Shown here piece after piece: positions 24,634 to 33,531 of a stretch of DNA of 64,000 nucleotides (within the stretch, counting starts at the first letter, position 1; each line of letters opens with the position of its first letter). Both the position numbers and the translations under genes were made by a program. The DNA is taken from positions 1-64,000 of the forward strand of contig CAJUIO010000002.1 in NCBI GenBank assembly GCA_910586025.1, in the 5' to 3' direction. This DNA comes from an uncultured Lachnospiraceae bacterium. GTDB lineage: Bacteria > Bacillota > Clostridia > Lachnospirales > Lachnospiraceae. The notes beneath the pieces were generated by a model. It had not been told where the DNA came from and did not search any database. It saw nothing but the letters and a program-made list of their open reading frames with translations.

Positions 24634-25243
24634 CTGCAATAAGAAGATCATTTTAGCCAGCGCTTCCCCGAGACGCAGGGAGCTGCTTTCCCAGATCGGA
24701 ATGGAATTCGAGATAAGGCCGAGCGGGGCCTCGGAACAGACAAAGGGGACGCGGCCCGCCGAAATCGTGGAGGAGCTCTCCGCCCTCAAGGCCGGGGAGG
24801 TGTTCGATGCGCTTTCGAAGGAGGAGAGGGCGGATGCGTTGGTGATCGGAGCAGACACCATCGTAGCTCTTGACGGAAGAATCATGGGAAAGCCGAAAGA
24901 TCCCGGGGAAGCCGCCCTCATGCTGGGCCGTCTTCAGGGAAGAACACACCAGGTCTACAGCGGTGTCACTCTGGTATGGCAGGGGCGGGAGGATTCGCCG
25001 TCCCGCATACGGCTGTCCTTCCATGAGAAAACGGACGTGGCCATGTTCCCCATGACGGAGCGGGAGATCGAGCGCTATGTGGCTACCGGCGAGCCGCTGG
25101 ACAAGGCCGGGGCCTACGGGATCCAGGGGAAATGCGCATCCCATATCAGGGGACTTCGGGGCGACTATTATAATGTGGTGGGGCTTCCTTTGGGGAGGCT
25201 CTGCCAGGAGATGAAAAAAGCCGGCCTTATGGCCGCGGATTAA
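24626..25243 (+). CDS. maf: Maf-family nucleotide pyrophosphatase
   Basis: This 205-residue protein has the family start ILASASPRRRELLSQIG and the catalytic GADTIVALDG segment, and ends with the usual YYNVVGLPL motif. Maf proteins hydrolyse non-canonical or modified nucleoside triphosphates, mostly dTTP, UTP and modified bases, and affect septum formation when overproduced. Start ATG 24626 overlaps the end of ppk1 by 8 bases, which suggests coupled translation. Confidence 0.94.
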   Translation: MNSCNKKIILASASPRRRELLSQIGMEFEIRPSGASEQTKGTRPAEIVEELSALKAGEVFDALSKEERADALVIGADTIVALDGRIMGKPKDPGEAALMLGRLQGRTHQVYSGVTLVWQGREDSPSRIRLSFHEKTDVAMFPMTEREIERYVATGEPLDKAGAYGIQGKCASHIRGLRGDYYNVVGLPLGRLCQEMKKAGLMAAD

Positions 25244-25260
25244 ATGTGAGGACGGATATT

Positions 25261-26052
25261 ATGATAAAACTGATCGCATCAGACATTGACGGCACTCTGA
25301 TCAAGGATTCCACACCGGATCTGTATCCCGAGATGGTGCAGGCAGTCAGGAGGCTGAAGGAAAAGGGGATAATCTTCTGCGCTGCCAGCGGAAGGCAGTA
25401 CGAGAGTGTGCGCAACGTATTCCGGGAGGTTGCGGACGATATCGCCTATATTGTGGAGAACGGGGCCCATATCCGCTATCAGGGGAAGGATATCTCCATC
25501 ACGCCCATGAAGAGGGAGCATATCGAGGGGATTCTCACCATGCTGCGGCCCTACTACGGCAGCTGCGAGACCATAACCTCCACGCCCGGGGGAAGTCTTG
25601 TGGAGAGTGATAATCAGGAATTCATCGACCTGATCACCTATGGCTATCACAATTCCTTCCGGCGCGTTCAGGACGTGCTGAGCGAGGACGCGCAGATCAT
25701 CAAGGTGGCTGTCTACCGGAAGGGAAGTATCCGCAGTCTGGGTGAGAGCACCTTTATCCCGGCCTGGAAGGATAAGGTGAAGGCCTGCATGGCGGGTGAG
25801 GAATGGGTGGATTTCATGGACGCCTCCGTGGACAAGGGAAACGCACTCCGGTTTCTGCAGCAGTACCTTGGAATCGGGAGGGAGGAGACCATGGCCTTTG
25901 GCGACAACAACAATGACATCGGCATGATGCTCGCCGCAGGCGAGAGCTATGCGGTGGAGAGCGCCGTGGAGGAGGTAAAGAGAGCTGCGGGAAGGATCTG
26001 CCCGGATTACAGCCGAAAGGGTGTCTATGAAACAATAAAAAATTTGCTCTAG
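25261..26052 (+). CDS. Cof-type HAD-family phosphatase
   Basis: The 263-residue product carries the HAD motif I nucleophile in ASDIDGTLI and motif IV in FGDNNNDIGMM, with a large type IIB cap between, as in the Cof/YidA group. These are cytosolic phosphatases for sugar phosphates, FMN, PLP or similar small molecules; the substrate is unknown. ATG 25261 is chosen over GTG 25246 because it gives the canonical short N terminus. It follows maf by 17 bases. Confidence 0.9.
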   Translation: MIKLIASDIDGTLIKDSTPDLYPEMVQAVRRLKEKGIIFCAASGRQYESVRNVFREVADDIAYIVENGAHIRYQGKDISITPMKREHIEGILTMLRPYYGSCETITSTPGGSLVESDNQEFIDLITYGYHNSFRRVQDVLSEDAQIIKVAVYRKGSIRSLGESTFIPAWKDKVKACMAGEEWVDFMDASVDKGNALRFLQQYLGIGREETMAFGDNNNDIGMMLAAGESYAVESAVEEVKRAAGRICPDYSRKGVYETIKNLL

Positions 26053-26060
26053 GTATTGAC

Positions 26061-26088
26061 TTGAGCCGCCCCTTTGAGGCATTATGAT
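26061..26088 (+). promoter_or_regulatory. candidate sigma-A promoter for the 88-aa protein gene
   Basis: TTGAGC (26061-26066) and TATGAT (26083-26088) are 16 bases apart in the gap after the HAD gene. An RBS (AAGGAGG) follows before the ATG at 26132. Confidence 0.55.
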
Positions 26089-26131
26089 AGTAAGGAGAAA
26101 TGATCTATTTACCGTTAAGGAGGAATAAAGT

Positions 26132-26398
26132 ATGCATGAATTTGATGATGCTGTATTGAGGTGCTTTTTGAAAAATCAGGGAAAGCTGTTTCCGGAGGAG
26201 GATGTGGTTTCCTCGCTGGAAGAGGCGGAGAATTTTCTGGAAGAGTGCTTTGCAGTCGTTGTTAATTCTGTAGACGAAGTATGGGATTACTTCGAGGAGG
26301 AAGGCATAGATATGGAAGGCATGGAGGGCGATGATATCCTGGAGGCTGATGAAGTGTTTGACGTGGGTGATGGAAGATATCTGATCGTGGAAGGATAA
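26132..26398 (+). CDS. small acidic hypothetical protein, 88 aa
   Basis: The ATG follows an AAGGAGGA box, a promoter lies upstream and a terminator follows, so this is a complete one-gene unit. The product is very acidic (many Glu and Asp), starts MHEFDDAVLRCFLKNQGKLF and ends in VGDGRYLIVEG, without a signal peptide or membrane helix. I believe similar proteins occur in Lachnospiraceae but cannot name a function. It could be a small regulator or binding partner. Confidence 0.75.
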   Translation: MHEFDDAVLRCFLKNQGKLFPEEDVVSSLEEAENFLEECFAVVVNSVDEVWDYFEEEGIDMEGMEGDDILEADEVFDVGDGRYLIVEG

Positions 26399-26403
26399 TA
26401 GAA

Positions 26404-26443
26404 TAAAAAAAGGGCTGTCTTTCATTGATAGACAGCTTTTTTT
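26404..26443 (+). terminator. rho-independent terminator after the 88-aa gene
   Basis: GCTGTCT pairs with AGACAGC around an 8-9 base loop, preceded by an A-run and followed by seven T. Confidence 0.88.
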
Positions 26444-26453
26444 CTGTTATACT
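26425..26453 (+). promoter_or_regulatory. sigma-A promoter for the dGTPase gene, overlapping the terminator
   Basis: TTGATA (26425-26430) lies in the terminator loop and 3' arm, and TATACT (26448-26453) lies just past its T-run, with a 17-base spacer. Start of transcription near 26460 would leave a 50-base leader. Confidence 0.65.
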
Positions 26454-26509
26454 CTTTTATATTGACGCTGTAATCTGTGCAAGACAACAGAGCATGAAGG
26501 AGGAGATTC

Positions 26510-27721
26510 ATGCCAAAATACGATAATTTATCAGAAGAACTGCAGGAGAGGATCCGGGAGGACAGGAAAAAGCACTGGGTAAACCCCTTCGCCTTCCGGG
26601 ACGAGGACGTGGTCCGGAGGAAGATGAACCATGACAGGGCCAATCTCTGGCGTCCTGCCTTTGTGAGAGATTCCGAGAAGATCATGCATATTCCGTACTA
26701 TAACAGATATGCGGACAAGACTCAGGTTTTTTCCTTATATAAGAACGACGATATTTCGCGCCGATCCCAGCATGTTCAGCTGGTGTCGAGGATTGCCAGA
26801 AATATCGGAGGCGTTCTTGGTCTGAACACGGATCTGATCGAGGCCATCGCCCTGGGACATGACATCGGGCACACGCCCTTTGGCCATGCGGGGGAGCGGA
26901 TGCTGGGAGAGCTGTATTTTGAGAGCACGGGCAGATATTTTAATCATAATATCCACAGCGCCAGGGTTCTTGACACCATTTTCCCGCTGAATCTGAGCGT
27001 GCAGACGCTGGACGGGATTATCTGTCACAACGGGGAGCTGGAGCTTAAGGAATACCGTCCTGTGAAATATTCGGATTTTCCGTCCTTCGATAAAAAGATG
27101 AGCGACTGCTACATCCGCAGGGGCGCGGTGAAGGAACTGATTCCCGCCACTTTGGAGGGCTGTGTGGTCAGAGTGTCGGACATCATCGCCTATCTCGGGA
27201 AGGACAGGCAGGATGCCATAAAGCTGGGGCTGTACGAGGAGACTTCTTCCGGTACCGGCCAGAGTATAGGAAGCACCAATGCGGAGATCATTAATAACAT
27301 GACGGTCAATATCCTTGAGAACAGCTACGGCAGAGATTACCTCAGGATGGACGACGAGTATTTCCAGGCCTTTAAGGGCGGCAAGAAGGAAAACTACGAG
27401 AGAATCTATGGGAACCGGAAGCTGGAGGAGGTGTATCATAAGCAGATCCATCCCATGTTTGAGCTGGTTTACCGAAGGCTTCTCGGGGAGATGAAGGCGC
27501 ATGACAGAAATTCCGTGATCTACACGCATCATATCAACTATATTAAGGGCCTTACGCGGTACTACTCCGATTTCCCCTATGAGGAATGTAAGGCGGAGGA
27601 TATCGTGGTGGATTATATGGCCAGCATGACGGACGACTATTTTGTGGATCTGTATCATTATTTTTTCCCGAAAGGGGAATATAAAGTGAGCTATACCGGT
27701 TATTTTGACCGGAGACAGTAA
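26510..27721 (+). CDS. dgt: deoxyguanosinetriphosphate triphosphohydrolase-like protein
   Basis: This 403-residue HD-domain enzyme has the metal-binding run ALGHDIGHTPFGHAGER and a conserved N terminus (RADFRRDR-type lead replaced here by SRRSQHVQLVSRIAR). It should hydrolyse dNTPs to deoxynucleoside and triphosphate, trimming dNTP pools. AAGGAGG precedes the ATG. It is followed by sugar-nucleotide genes in the same direction, with no clear functional link. Confidence 0.9.
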   Translation: MPKYDNLSEELQERIREDRKKHWVNPFAFRDEDVVRRKMNHDRANLWRPAFVRDSEKIMHIPYYNRYADKTQVFSLYKNDDISRRSQHVQLVSRIARNIGGVLGLNTDLIEAIALGHDIGHTPFGHAGERMLGELYFESTGRYFNHNIHSARVLDTIFPLNLSVQTLDGIICHNGELELKEYRPVKYSDFPSFDKKMSDCYIRRGAVKELIPATLEGCVVRVSDIIAYLGKDRQDAIKLGLYEETSSGTGQSIGSTNAEIINNMTVNILENSYGRDYLRMDDEYFQAFKGGKKENYERIYGNRKLEEVYHKQIHPMFELVYRRLLGEMKAHDRNSVIYTHHINYIKGLTRYYSDFPYEECKAEDIVVDYMASMTDDYFVDLYHYFFPKGEYKVSYTGYFDRRQ

Positions 27722-27784
27722 GAAGGAACAAATTTGTGCCTGCGGCCCGAAGTCTGCAGGCATCGAAAGGGTATGGTTATTAAG

Positions 27785-29098
27785 ATGAACATTATATTAT
27801 TATCGGGAGGCAGCGGAAAGCGGCTGTGGCCTCTGTCAAACGATATCCGGTCCAAGCAGTTTATCAAGATTTTCAAGAAGCAGGACGGTGAGTTTGAATC
27901 CATGGTGCAGCGGGTGTACAGTCAGATCCGGGAGGTGGATCCCGGAGCCACTGTCACCATTGCCACCTCCAAATCCCAGGTTTCGTCTATCCACAACCAG
28001 CTCGGCGAGGAGGCCAGCGTGTGCGTGGAGCCCTGCAGGAGAGATACCTTTCCCGCCATCGCCCTTGCAAGCGCTTATCTGCGGGATGTGCTGGGAATCG
28101 GGGAGGAGGAGCCGGTGGTGGTCTGCCCGGTGGATCCTTATGTGGAGCGCGACTATTTCGAGGCGGTAAAGAAGCTCTCGGATCTGGCGGCAAAGGGCGA
28201 GTCCAATCTGGCGCTTTTGGGAATGGAGCCCACCTATCCCAGCGAAAAATACGGTTATGTGATTCCGGAGGAAAAAAGCGAGGTGAGCCGGGTGGTCACC
28301 TTCAGGGAGAAGCCGGACGTGAGCACGGCGCAGGAGTATATCAGACAGGGAGCGCTGTGGAACGGCGGCGTTTTTGCCTACCGGCTGGGATATATGCTCT
28401 TAAAGGCCGCCGAGCTCATTGATTTTACGGATTATCAGGATCTGCTCTCCAGGTATGATTCTCTGACCAGGATCAGCTTTGACTATGCGGTGGCGGAGAA
28501 GGAGAGCGATATCCAGGTTATGCGTTTTCAGGGAAAATGGAAGGATCTCGGAACCTGGAACACGCTCACGGAGGCCATGGAGGATCCCTGTATCGGAAAG
28601 GCGATTCTCAACGAAAAGTGCCGCAATGTCCATGTGGTCAACGAGCTGGATGTTCCGGTTCTTTGCATGGGGCTTAAGGACGTGGTGGTCTCGGCCAGCG
28701 CCGAGGGAATCCTGGTATCGGACAAGGAGCAGTCCAGCCATATCAAGCCCTTTGTGGACAAAATCAGCCAGCAGGTCATGTTTGCCGATAAATCCTGGGG
28801 AAGCTTTCTCGTGCTGGATGTGGAGGACGAGAGCATGACCATAAAGGTGACCCTGAAGCAGGGGAACCGGATGAATTATCACAGTCATGAGAGACGGGAC
28901 GAGGTGTGGACGGTGATTTCCGGCTGCGGACAGGCCATACTTGACGGGAAAGAGCAGGTGATCCGGGCGGGAGACGTGGTGCGGATGAACGCCGGCTGCA
29001 GACATACGGTGATCGCCAGGACGGAGCTTCGCCTGATCGAGGTTCAGCTTGGAAGGGATATCAATGTCCACGATAAGATAAAATATGACATGCCCTGA
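27785..29098 (+). CDS. manC: mannose-1-phosphate guanylyltransferase with C-terminal cupin
   Basis: The 437-residue product has the nucleotidyltransferase signature LLSGGSGKRLWPLSNDIRSKQF, a GVFAYRLGYML segment and a C-terminal cupin (MNYHSHERRDEVWTVISG), the layout of ManC/type II PMI-GMP enzymes. It should make GDP-mannose from mannose-1-phosphate and GTP for polysaccharide or glycolipid synthesis. The start at ATG 27785 gives the family N terminus; an ATG at 27773 is only one base after the AAAGGG box. The next gene makes UDP-glucuronate, consistent with envelope sugar supply. Confidence 0.9.
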   Translation: MNIILLSGGSGKRLWPLSNDIRSKQFIKIFKKQDGEFESMVQRVYSQIREVDPGATVTIATSKSQVSSIHNQLGEEASVCVEPCRRDTFPAIALASAYLRDVLGIGEEEPVVVCPVDPYVERDYFEAVKKLSDLAAKGESNLALLGMEPTYPSEKYGYVIPEEKSEVSRVVTFREKPDVSTAQEYIRQGALWNGGVFAYRLGYMLLKAAELIDFTDYQDLLSRYDSLTRISFDYAVAEKESDIQVMRFQGKWKDLGTWNTLTEAMEDPCIGKAILNEKCRNVHVVNELDVPVLCMGLKDVVVSASAEGILVSDKEQSSHIKPFVDKISQQVMFADKSWGSFLVLDVEDESMTIKVTLKQGNRMNYHSHERRDEVWTVISGCGQAILDGKEQVIRAGDVVRMNAGCRHTVIARTELRLIEVQLGRDINVHDKIKYDMP

Positions 29099-29128
29099 CA
29101 GTCAGGGGAAGAAAGGTGAGAGAAGAAA

Positions 29129-30439
29129 ATGAAGATAACAGTGGCAGGAACCGGTTATGTGGGACTGGTGGCAGGTGTCTGCTTTGCGGAGCAGGGCTAT
29201 GACGTTACCTGTGTGGATGTGGATGAAGAGAAAATCGAGATGATGCGTCAGGGGATTTCTCCTATTTACGAGGATGGGCTGGAGGAGCTGATGCAGAAAA
29301 ACAATGCCAGAGGGACTCTGCATTTTACCACGGATTATGCGGATGCGTACCGGGATGCGGACGCTATTTTTATCGGAGTGGGAACACCGGAGATGCCGGA
29401 CGGAAGCGCCAACCTGAACTATATCGCAACGGTGTCAAGGCAGATTGCGGAGTCGGTGGAGAAGGACTGTCTCGTGGTGGTGAAGTCCACGGTTCCTGTG
29501 GGAACAAATGACAAGGTTGAGCAGTTTATCCGGGATTTCCTGGTGCACGACGTGAAGGTGGAGGTGGCCTCCAATCCGGAATTCCTGGCCCAGGGAACGG
29601 CGGTTCACGACACCCTTCATGCGGCAAGGATCATTATCGGCACCGAGAGCGTCAAGGCGGAGGAGCTACTTAAGAAGATCTACGAGCCTTTCGGACTTCC
29701 TATCGTTTCCGTGAAGCGCCGTTCTGCCGAGATGATCAAATATGCCTGCAATGACTTTCTCGCACTGAAGATTTCTTATATGAACGATATCGCAAACCTC
29801 TGCGAGCTGGTAGGGGCGGACATCACGGACGTGGCCAGGGGCATGTGCTACGATGAGAGGATCGGATCGAGATTTCTGAATGCGGGAATCGGTTTTGGCG
29901 GAAGCTGTTTTCCCAAGGATACCAAGGCGCTGAAATTCCTGGCGAGGGAGCACGGATATGAGCTGCGTACCGTGGAGGCCTGCGTGGCGGTGAACACCGA
30001 CCAGAAGACAAGGCTGTTTGAGAAGGCGAAGGAGAGGATGATCTCCTTTAACGGGCTGAAGGCGGCGGTTCTCGGGCTTACCTTCAAGGCGGGAACGGAC
30101 GATCTTAGGGAGGCACCCTCCATCGACAATATCAGGCTTCTTCTTGCGGGAGGGGCCAATATCTACGCCTTTGATCCCAAGGGGGAGGAGAGGGCGAGAA
30201 TGCTTTTCCCGGAAGGGGCTCTGGATAAGGGAACCATGAACTATGTGTCCTCTCCCGGCGAGGCTCTCAGGGGGGCCAATATCTGCTTTGTGTTTACGGA
30301 GTGGAAGGAGATGAAGGAGCTTACACCGCAGACCTTTAAGGAAAAGATGCACACACCGCTGGTCTACGACGGAAGGAATCTGTATTCTCCGGAGGAAATG
30401 AAAAAGGCCGGCGTGGAGTATCACAGTATCGGCAGATAA
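29129..30439 (+). CDS. ugd: UDP-glucose 6-dehydrogenase
   Basis: This 436-residue dehydrogenase has the NAD-binding motif AGTGYVGLVAGVCFAE at the N terminus. The catalytic Cys lies in GFGGSCFPKDTKAL, and the C-terminal domain shows FKAGTDDLREAPS. It oxidises UDP-glucose to UDP-glucuronate with two NAD. It lies 30 bases after manC and the two probably share a transcript supplying activated sugars for surface glycans, though no glycosyltransferase is in the window. Confidence 0.95.
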   Translation: MKITVAGTGYVGLVAGVCFAEQGYDVTCVDVDEEKIEMMRQGISPIYEDGLEELMQKNNARGTLHFTTDYADAYRDADAIFIGVGTPEMPDGSANLNYIATVSRQIAESVEKDCLVVVKSTVPVGTNDKVEQFIRDFLVHDVKVEVASNPEFLAQGTAVHDTLHAARIIIGTESVKAEELLKKIYEPFGLPIVSVKRRSAEMIKYACNDFLALKISYMNDIANLCELVGADITDVARGMCYDERIGSRFLNAGIGFGGSCFPKDTKALKFLAREHGYELRTVEACVAVNTDQKTRLFEKAKERMISFNGLKAAVLGLTFKAGTDDLREAPSIDNIRLLLAGGANIYAFDPKGEERARMLFPEGALDKGTMNYVSSPGEALRGANICFVFTEWKEMKELTPQTFKEKMHTPLVYDGRNLYSPEEMKKAGVEYHSIGR

Positions 30440-30460
30440 GCCTGGAAGGAGAAGGGACAG

Positions 30461-31417
30461 ATGGAAGTAAAGAGAGAGGAAACTCCGGAAGAAAAAAAAG
30501 CGGATCGGAACAGAATCCTGATCTTTCTCGGGATCACCTTTGCGGTCACCTATGCCGTGGAGATACTCATGGTGGCGCCTCTTGTGGGAAGCAGTGACGT
30601 AAACGAGGCGATGATGGCGCAGAAGCTTGTGGCGGGCATCATGTTTATGCCGGCCTTCGGGGCGCTTATCACCAGATTTGTCACCAAAGAGGGCTTTGCG
30701 GGAAGAAATCTGTATATTACGATCAATCTCAAGGGACATCTGAGATATTACGGAATTGTCTGGCCTTTGTTCGGAGGCCTGATCATCCTGGGAGCGGCCC
30801 TGTATTTCATGCTCTTTCCCGGATGCTATGACGGGAGCCTTGGCTATGCCCAGGCCGCGTTCAATGCGGTGGCGGCAGAGCCCTATTCGGCCGAACAGGT
30901 CAGACAGATTGTCATGAACCAGACCATAATGGGATTTCTCATGGCACCCTTTGTCAATCTGGTGAACTGCTTCGGGGAGGAGTGGGGATGGAGGGGATAT
31001 CTGCTTCCCAAGCTCCTTGGGCGGTTTAAGGTGGTTCCCGCGGTGCTCTTAAACGGACTGATCTGGGGACTGTGGCATGCTCCGCTGATTGCGCTTGGAC
31101 ATAATTACGGAATCGGGTATCCGGGGTTCCCGGTTGTGGGAATTCTGGCAATGTGCGTGTTCTGTGTGGTGATGGGAACCATACTGTGCTATGTGACGAT
31201 AAAGACGAGAAGCTGCATTCCGGCAGTCATGGGACACGGCATGATAAACGGATTCTCCACGGTGGGCGTTCTTTTTACCTCCATGGAGCATCCCTTCAAC
31301 GTTTTCCTTGGCCCCACGCCCGTGGGACTGATAGGAGGAGCCGGGTTTATCGCGCTTGCGGCCTTTTTGATGTGGAGACTTTATAAGGAAGAAAAAAACT
31401 CCTTGCTTTTTTCCTGA
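30461..31417 (+). CDS. CPBP-family intramembrane metalloprotease
   Basis: The 318-residue product has about eight hydrophobic segments and the CPBP motifs EEWGWRGYLLPKL, LWHAPLI (first His) and GHGMINGF. The family is related to Rce1 and includes proteins protecting against bacteriocins or processing membrane proteins; the substrate is unknown here. A strong AAGGAGAAGGG box precedes the ATG and it lies 21 bases after ugd. The rimP promoter sits inside its last codons. Confidence 0.9.
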   Translation: MEVKREETPEEKKADRNRILIFLGITFAVTYAVEILMVAPLVGSSDVNEAMMAQKLVAGIMFMPAFGALITRFVTKEGFAGRNLYITINLKGHLRYYGIVWPLFGGLIILGAALYFMLFPGCYDGSLGYAQAAFNAVAAEPYSAEQVRQIVMNQTIMGFLMAPFVNLVNCFGEEWGWRGYLLPKLLGRFKVVPAVLLNGLIWGLWHAPLIALGHNYGIGYPGFPVVGILAMCVFCVVMGTILCYVTIKTRSCIPAVMGHGMINGFSTVGVLFTSMEHPFNVFLGPTPVGLIGGAGFIALAAFLMWRLYKEEKNSLLFS

Positions 31418-31431
31418 CAGGGTGCTACAAT
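31403..31431 (+). promoter_or_regulatory. candidate sigma-A promoter for the rimP-nusA operon
   Basis: TTGCTT (31403-31408) and TACAAT (31426-31431) are 17 bases apart, overlapping the end of the CPBP gene. The palindrome at 31457-31486 would lie in the leader. Confidence 0.6.
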
Positions 31432-31456
31432 ACAGAAGGATTATAGAGTGATTACT

Positions 31457-31486
31457 AAAAGAGTGGGCTTGCAAGCCCACTCTTTT
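31457..31486. terminator. perfect 30-base palindrome, terminator or leader attenuator
   Basis: The two 15-base halves are exact reverse complements (AAAAGAGTGGGCTTG and its complement), so the RNA forms a long stem ending in CUCUUUU. It can end transcripts coming from the CPBP gene. Because a promoter lies before it, it may also attenuate the rimP-nusA operon. Confidence 0.8.
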
Positions 31487-31507
31487 GGTTAGATAAGAGG
31501 TGAAGGA

Positions 31508-31978
31508 ATGTCAAAACGTGAAATCTATGAGGCGAAAACAGAAAAACTCCTTCTTCCGATAGCTGAGGCGAATCATGTGGAAATCTATGATATCGAATAT
31601 GTGAAGGAGGGGAGTGACTGGTATCTTCGGGCCTATATCGACAAGCAGGGCGGCGTTACCATTAACGACTGCGAGGCGGTGAGCAGGGCGCTTTCCGATG
31701 CGCTGGACCAGGAGGACTTCGTGGAGGATGCCTATATTCTCGAGGTCAGCAGCCCGGGACTGGGAAGACTGCTTAAGAAGGATAAGCACTTTGCGGGGAG
31801 CCTTATGGAGAAGGTGGAGGTAAAGACCTACAGACCGGTTTTGGGAAGTAAGGAATTTGAGGGGATCCTGAAGGCCTTCGATGAGAAAACCATAACACTC
31901 CTTTTGGAGGACGGAGAGAAGGAGCTGGTATTCGCAAGAAGCGACGTTGCCGCCGTAAGGCTGGCATTTAATCCATAA
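31508..31978 (+). CDS. rimP: ribosome maturation factor RimP
   Basis: The 156-residue product matches RimP: an N-terminal alpha/beta domain (YDIEYVKEGSDWYLRAYIDK, then CEAVSRALSDALD) and the VSSPGLGRLLKK motif before an SH3-like C-terminal domain. It assists maturation of the 30S subunit. GAGGTGAAGG precedes the ATG. It heads the nusA-infB operon in the order seen across Firmicutes; the gap to nusA is 53 bases. Confidence 0.96.
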   Translation: MSKREIYEAKTEKLLLPIAEANHVEIYDIEYVKEGSDWYLRAYIDKQGGVTINDCEAVSRALSDALDQEDFVEDAYILEVSSPGLGRLLKKDKHFAGSLMEKVEVKTYRPVLGSKEFEGILKAFDEKTITLLLEDGEKELVFARSDVAAVRLAFNP

Positions 31979-32031
31979 GGGAAAGGATTTGCCCGCAAAA
32001 TCAAATTGGGGCGGAAAGGGATAAAGGAAAA

Positions 32032-33246
32032 ATGAACAGGGAATTAATGGAAGCACTTGATATTCTGGAGAAGGAGAAGGAGATCAGCAAGGAAACTCTT
32101 TTTGAAGCGATTGAGAATTCTTTGATCACGGCATGTAAGAATCATTTTGGCAAGTCTGACAATATTAAAGTGGAGATTGACAGGGAAAGCTGTGATTTTC
32201 TGTGCTATGCGGAGAAGGAAATCGTGGAGGAGGTGGAGGACGACTGCCTTCAGATCACCCTTGAGGACGCGGTTAAGATCAAATCTGACGCGGAGCTTGG
32301 GGAGATCATCCACGTGGAGATCAAGTCCAAGGAATTCGGACGGATCGCGACCCAGAACGCCAAGAACGTGATACTGCAGAAGATCCGGGAGGAAGAGAGA
32401 AGCGTCATCTACAACCAGTATTTTGAGAAGGAAAAGGATGTGGTCACCGGGATTGTACAGCGTTATCTCGGAAGAAACATCAGCATTAACCTGGGCAAGG
32501 CGGACGGAATCCTGAATGAGAGCGAGCAGGTAAAGAGCGAGACCTTCAAGCCGACGGAGAGAATCAAGGTTTATATTCTCGAGGTGAAGAATACGCCAAA
32601 GGGCCCCAGAATTCTGGTGAGCCGGACCCATCCCGAGCTGGTTAAGAGACTGTTTGAGGCGGAAGTGACGGAGATCAAGGACGGAACCGTGGAGATCATG
32701 AGCATTGCGAGGGAAGCGGGAAGCAGAACCAAGATGGCGGTCCGCTCCATGAATCCCAATGTGGACGCGGTGGGAGCCTGCGTGGGACTGAACGGCGCCA
32801 GGGTCAATTCCATTGTGGAGGAGCTTCGGGGAGAGAAGATCGACATTATCAACTGGGATGATAACCCGGGCAACCTGATCCAGAACGCTTTATCCCCTGC
32901 CAAGATCGTGGCCGTGTTTGCGGATCCGGACGAGAAGACGGCAAAGGTGGTGGTTCCCGACTATCAGCTCTCCCTTGCAATCGGCAAGGAAGGACAGAAC
33001 GCAAGGCTGGCGGCAAGGCTGACAGGCTACAAGATCGACATCAAGAGTGAGACACAGGCAAAGGATGCTCCCGGCTTCCGGTATGAGGATTATGAGGACG
33101 AATACGAGGAATATGAGGAAGGGGAGTATGAGGAGGAGTATTCCGGGGAGGAAGAGACCGGGGAATACTCCGAAGAGGAATATCGGGAGGAAGGATACGA
33201 CGGAGAATACGAGGAAACGGAATTTGACAGAGAGGATCCGGAGTAG
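32032..33246 (+). CDS. nusA: transcription termination/antitermination factor NusA
   Basis: This 404-residue protein has the NusA N-terminal domain (residues 1-125), an S1 domain (about 130-200) and two KH domains (about 230-345, with GACVGLNGARVNSIVEEL and AIGKEGQNARLAARL). It binds RNA polymerase and nascent RNA to set pausing and termination. The last 54 residues are unusual: almost all Glu, Tyr, Asp and Gly, in irregular YEE/EEY repeats. That tail resembles neither the E. coli acidic repeats nor the short Bacillus end. Confidence 0.96.
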   Translation: MNRELMEALDILEKEKEISKETLFEAIENSLITACKNHFGKSDNIKVEIDRESCDFLCYAEKEIVEEVEDDCLQITLEDAVKIKSDAELGEIIHVEIKSKEFGRIATQNAKNVILQKIREEERSVIYNQYFEKEKDVVTGIVQRYLGRNISINLGKADGILNESEQVKSETFKPTERIKVYILEVKNTPKGPRILVSRTHPELVKRLFEAEVTEIKDGTVEIMSIAREAGSRTKMAVRSMNPNVDAVGACVGLNGARVNSIVEELRGEKIDIINWDDNPGNLIQNALSPAKIVAVFADPDEKTAKVVVPDYQLSLAIGKEGQNARLAARLTGYKIDIKSETQAKDAPGFRYEDYEDEYEEYEEGEYEEEYSGEEETGEYSEEEYREEGYDGEYEETEFDREDPE

Positions 33247-33261
33247 GAAAGGAGTATCCGA

Positions 33262-33531
33262 ATGGCGAAGAAGATTCCGCTTAGACAATGTGTCGGATGC
33301 GGTGAGATGAAGAGCAAAAAGGAAATGATGCGGGTTCTGAGGACACCGGAGGATGCGGTTGTACTTGATAAGACAGGGAAAAAGAACGGAAGGGGCGCAT
33401 ACCTTTGCATGAGCAGGGAATGTCTTGTCATGGCGAGAAAAAACAAGGGGCTGGAAAGGTCTTTCAAGATAAGTATTCCGAGTGAGGTTTACGACAGCCT
33501 GGAAAAGGAGTTTGATGGGGAAGATGGATAA
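33262..33531 (+). CDS. rnpM: YlxR/RnpM-type RNA-binding protein
   Basis: The 89-residue product matches YlxR (DUF448): PLRQCVGCGEMKSKKEMMRV, then GRGAYLCMSREC. It is a small RNA-binding protein in the nusA-infB operon of Firmicutes, reported to act with RNase P and in regulation. It lies 15 bases after nusA and overlaps ylxQ by 17 bases. Confidence 0.94.
   Translation: MAKKIPLRQCVGCGEMKSKKEMMRVLRTPEDAVVLDKTGKKNGRGAYLCMSRECLVMARKNKGLERSFKISIPSEVYDSLEKEFDGEDG

Noticed and set aside
23251..24921. 556-codon open frame on the minus strand across ppk1
   Set aside because: Antisense shadow of ppk1 and maf; no family pattern in the translation.
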